Positions 15,551 to 15,835 of a stretch of DNA of 15,835 nt are shown here, piece after piece (the stretch's first letter is position 1; each line of letters opens with the position of its first letter). The position numbers and the translations under genes are program-made. Below the pieces are notes generated by a model. It was not told the origin of the DNA, did not search any database, and saw only the letters and a program-made list of their open reading frames with translations. The stretch covers positions 1 to 15,835 of the forward strand of contig JANXOQ010000411.1 in assembly GCA_025357775.1 (NCBI GenBank), given 5' to 3'. Source of the DNA: Ferruginibacter sp. (GTDB taxonomy: Bacteria; Bacteroidota; Bacteroidia; Chitinophagales; Chitinophagaceae).

Positions 15551-15835
15551 TATCAAGAAACTACTTTTTAAAAGTTTATTGTCTTTTGGTTCTGTACAAA
15601 TATTAAACCAGCTGATACAATTCTTTTTGCTGCCTTTATACACCAATAAGTTATCTAAAGAAGATTATGGTAATATTGAGTTTGTACTAATTTTAAACAC
15701 TGTATTTGCGTTAATATTTAGTTTTCAAATACATCAATCAGTTATGCGTATACTGGCAGATTTAACTGACGAAGTTAAAGTGAAAAAAGTAATATCTACT
15801 TGCTTTTGGTTTGTATTTTTTTCTTTTCTTTTTTT
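15537..15835 (+). CDS. Wzx-like polysaccharide flippase (partial, runs off the window)
   Basis: Open frame from an ATG at 15537 to the window edge, 99 codons with no stop, overlapping the glycosyltransferase gene by 14 bases. The protein starts MKQNNIKKLLFKSLLSFGSV and continues with QILNQLIQFFLLPLYTNKLS, KEDYGNIEFVLILNTVFALI and a third hydrophobic stretch near 85-99. A positively charged start followed by a first helix, then LPLYT-x-x-LSKEDYG, is characteristic of the polysaccharide-transport (Wzx/MOP) family, where the full protein has about 12-14 helices and 400-500 residues. It would flip lipid-linked repeat units across the inner membrane, pointing to a Wzy-type pathway. The rest lies beyond the right edge. 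Confidence 0.87.
   Translation, partial: MKQNNIKKLLFKSLLSFGSVQILNQLIQFFLLPLYTNKLSKEDYGNIEFVLILNTVFALIFSFQIHQSVMRILADLTDEVKVKKVISTCFWFVFFSFLF

Noticed and set aside
1..15835. CRISPR array, tRNA or rRNA genes
   Set aside because: No regularly spaced direct repeats, cloverleaf-like segments or rRNA-like stretches were seen on either strand.

Overview
The window is AT-rich bacterial DNA, most likely from a member of the Bacteroidota, possibly the Chitinophagia. The strongest pointer is a 718-residue secreted protein ending in a type A sorting domain of the type IX secretion system (T9SS), which is restricted to this phylum. Some TAnnTTTG-like -7 boxes also fit, and the genes resemble Bacteroidota families. 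The species cannot be fixed from sequence alone.

Layout. Bases 1-729 hold a decayed IS630-type transposase remnant and no intact gene. A small DUF2007/zinc-ribbon gene (730-1140, +) then converges, stop to stop, on an ABC-F ATPase of the Uup type (1142-3049, -). A divergent intergenic region (3050-3212) separates that ATPase from a secreted beta-helix/Calx-beta/T9SS protein (3213-5369, +), which is closed by a clear hairpin terminator (5398-5426).

From 5620 to the right edge every gene is on the plus strand and belongs to a surface-polysaccharide (O-antigen, capsule or exopolysaccharide) locus. The order is rfbB, galE, rfbA, a WbpD-like N-acetyltransferase, a WbpB-like dehydrogenase, a DegT-family aminotransferase, an extended SDR, an unrecognised Rossmann-like protein, a short LpxD-like acyltransferase, a glycosyltransferase, and the start of a Wzx-like flippase that runs off the window.

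How the genes work together. RfbA and RfbB make dTDP-4-keto-6-deoxyglucose, and GalE interconverts UDP-Glc/Gal or their N-acetyl forms. The dehydrogenase, aminotransferase and acetyltransferase are the three activities that convert a sugar 3-OH into a 3-acetamido group in the WbpB/WbpE/WbpD route. No rfbC or rfbD is present here, so the window does not encode a complete dTDP-rhamnose route; no UDP-GlcNAc 6-dehydrogenase (WbpA) is present either. Several genes are tightly packed: 4-base and 14-base overlaps, a 1-base gap with a GTG start, and a 10-base gap with a TTG start.

The least explained part is 12455-14335, where a protein I cannot place lies directly before an LpxD-like acyltransferase shorter than true LpxD. 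Together they may add an unusual acyl group to an amino sugar; this is a hypothesis only.
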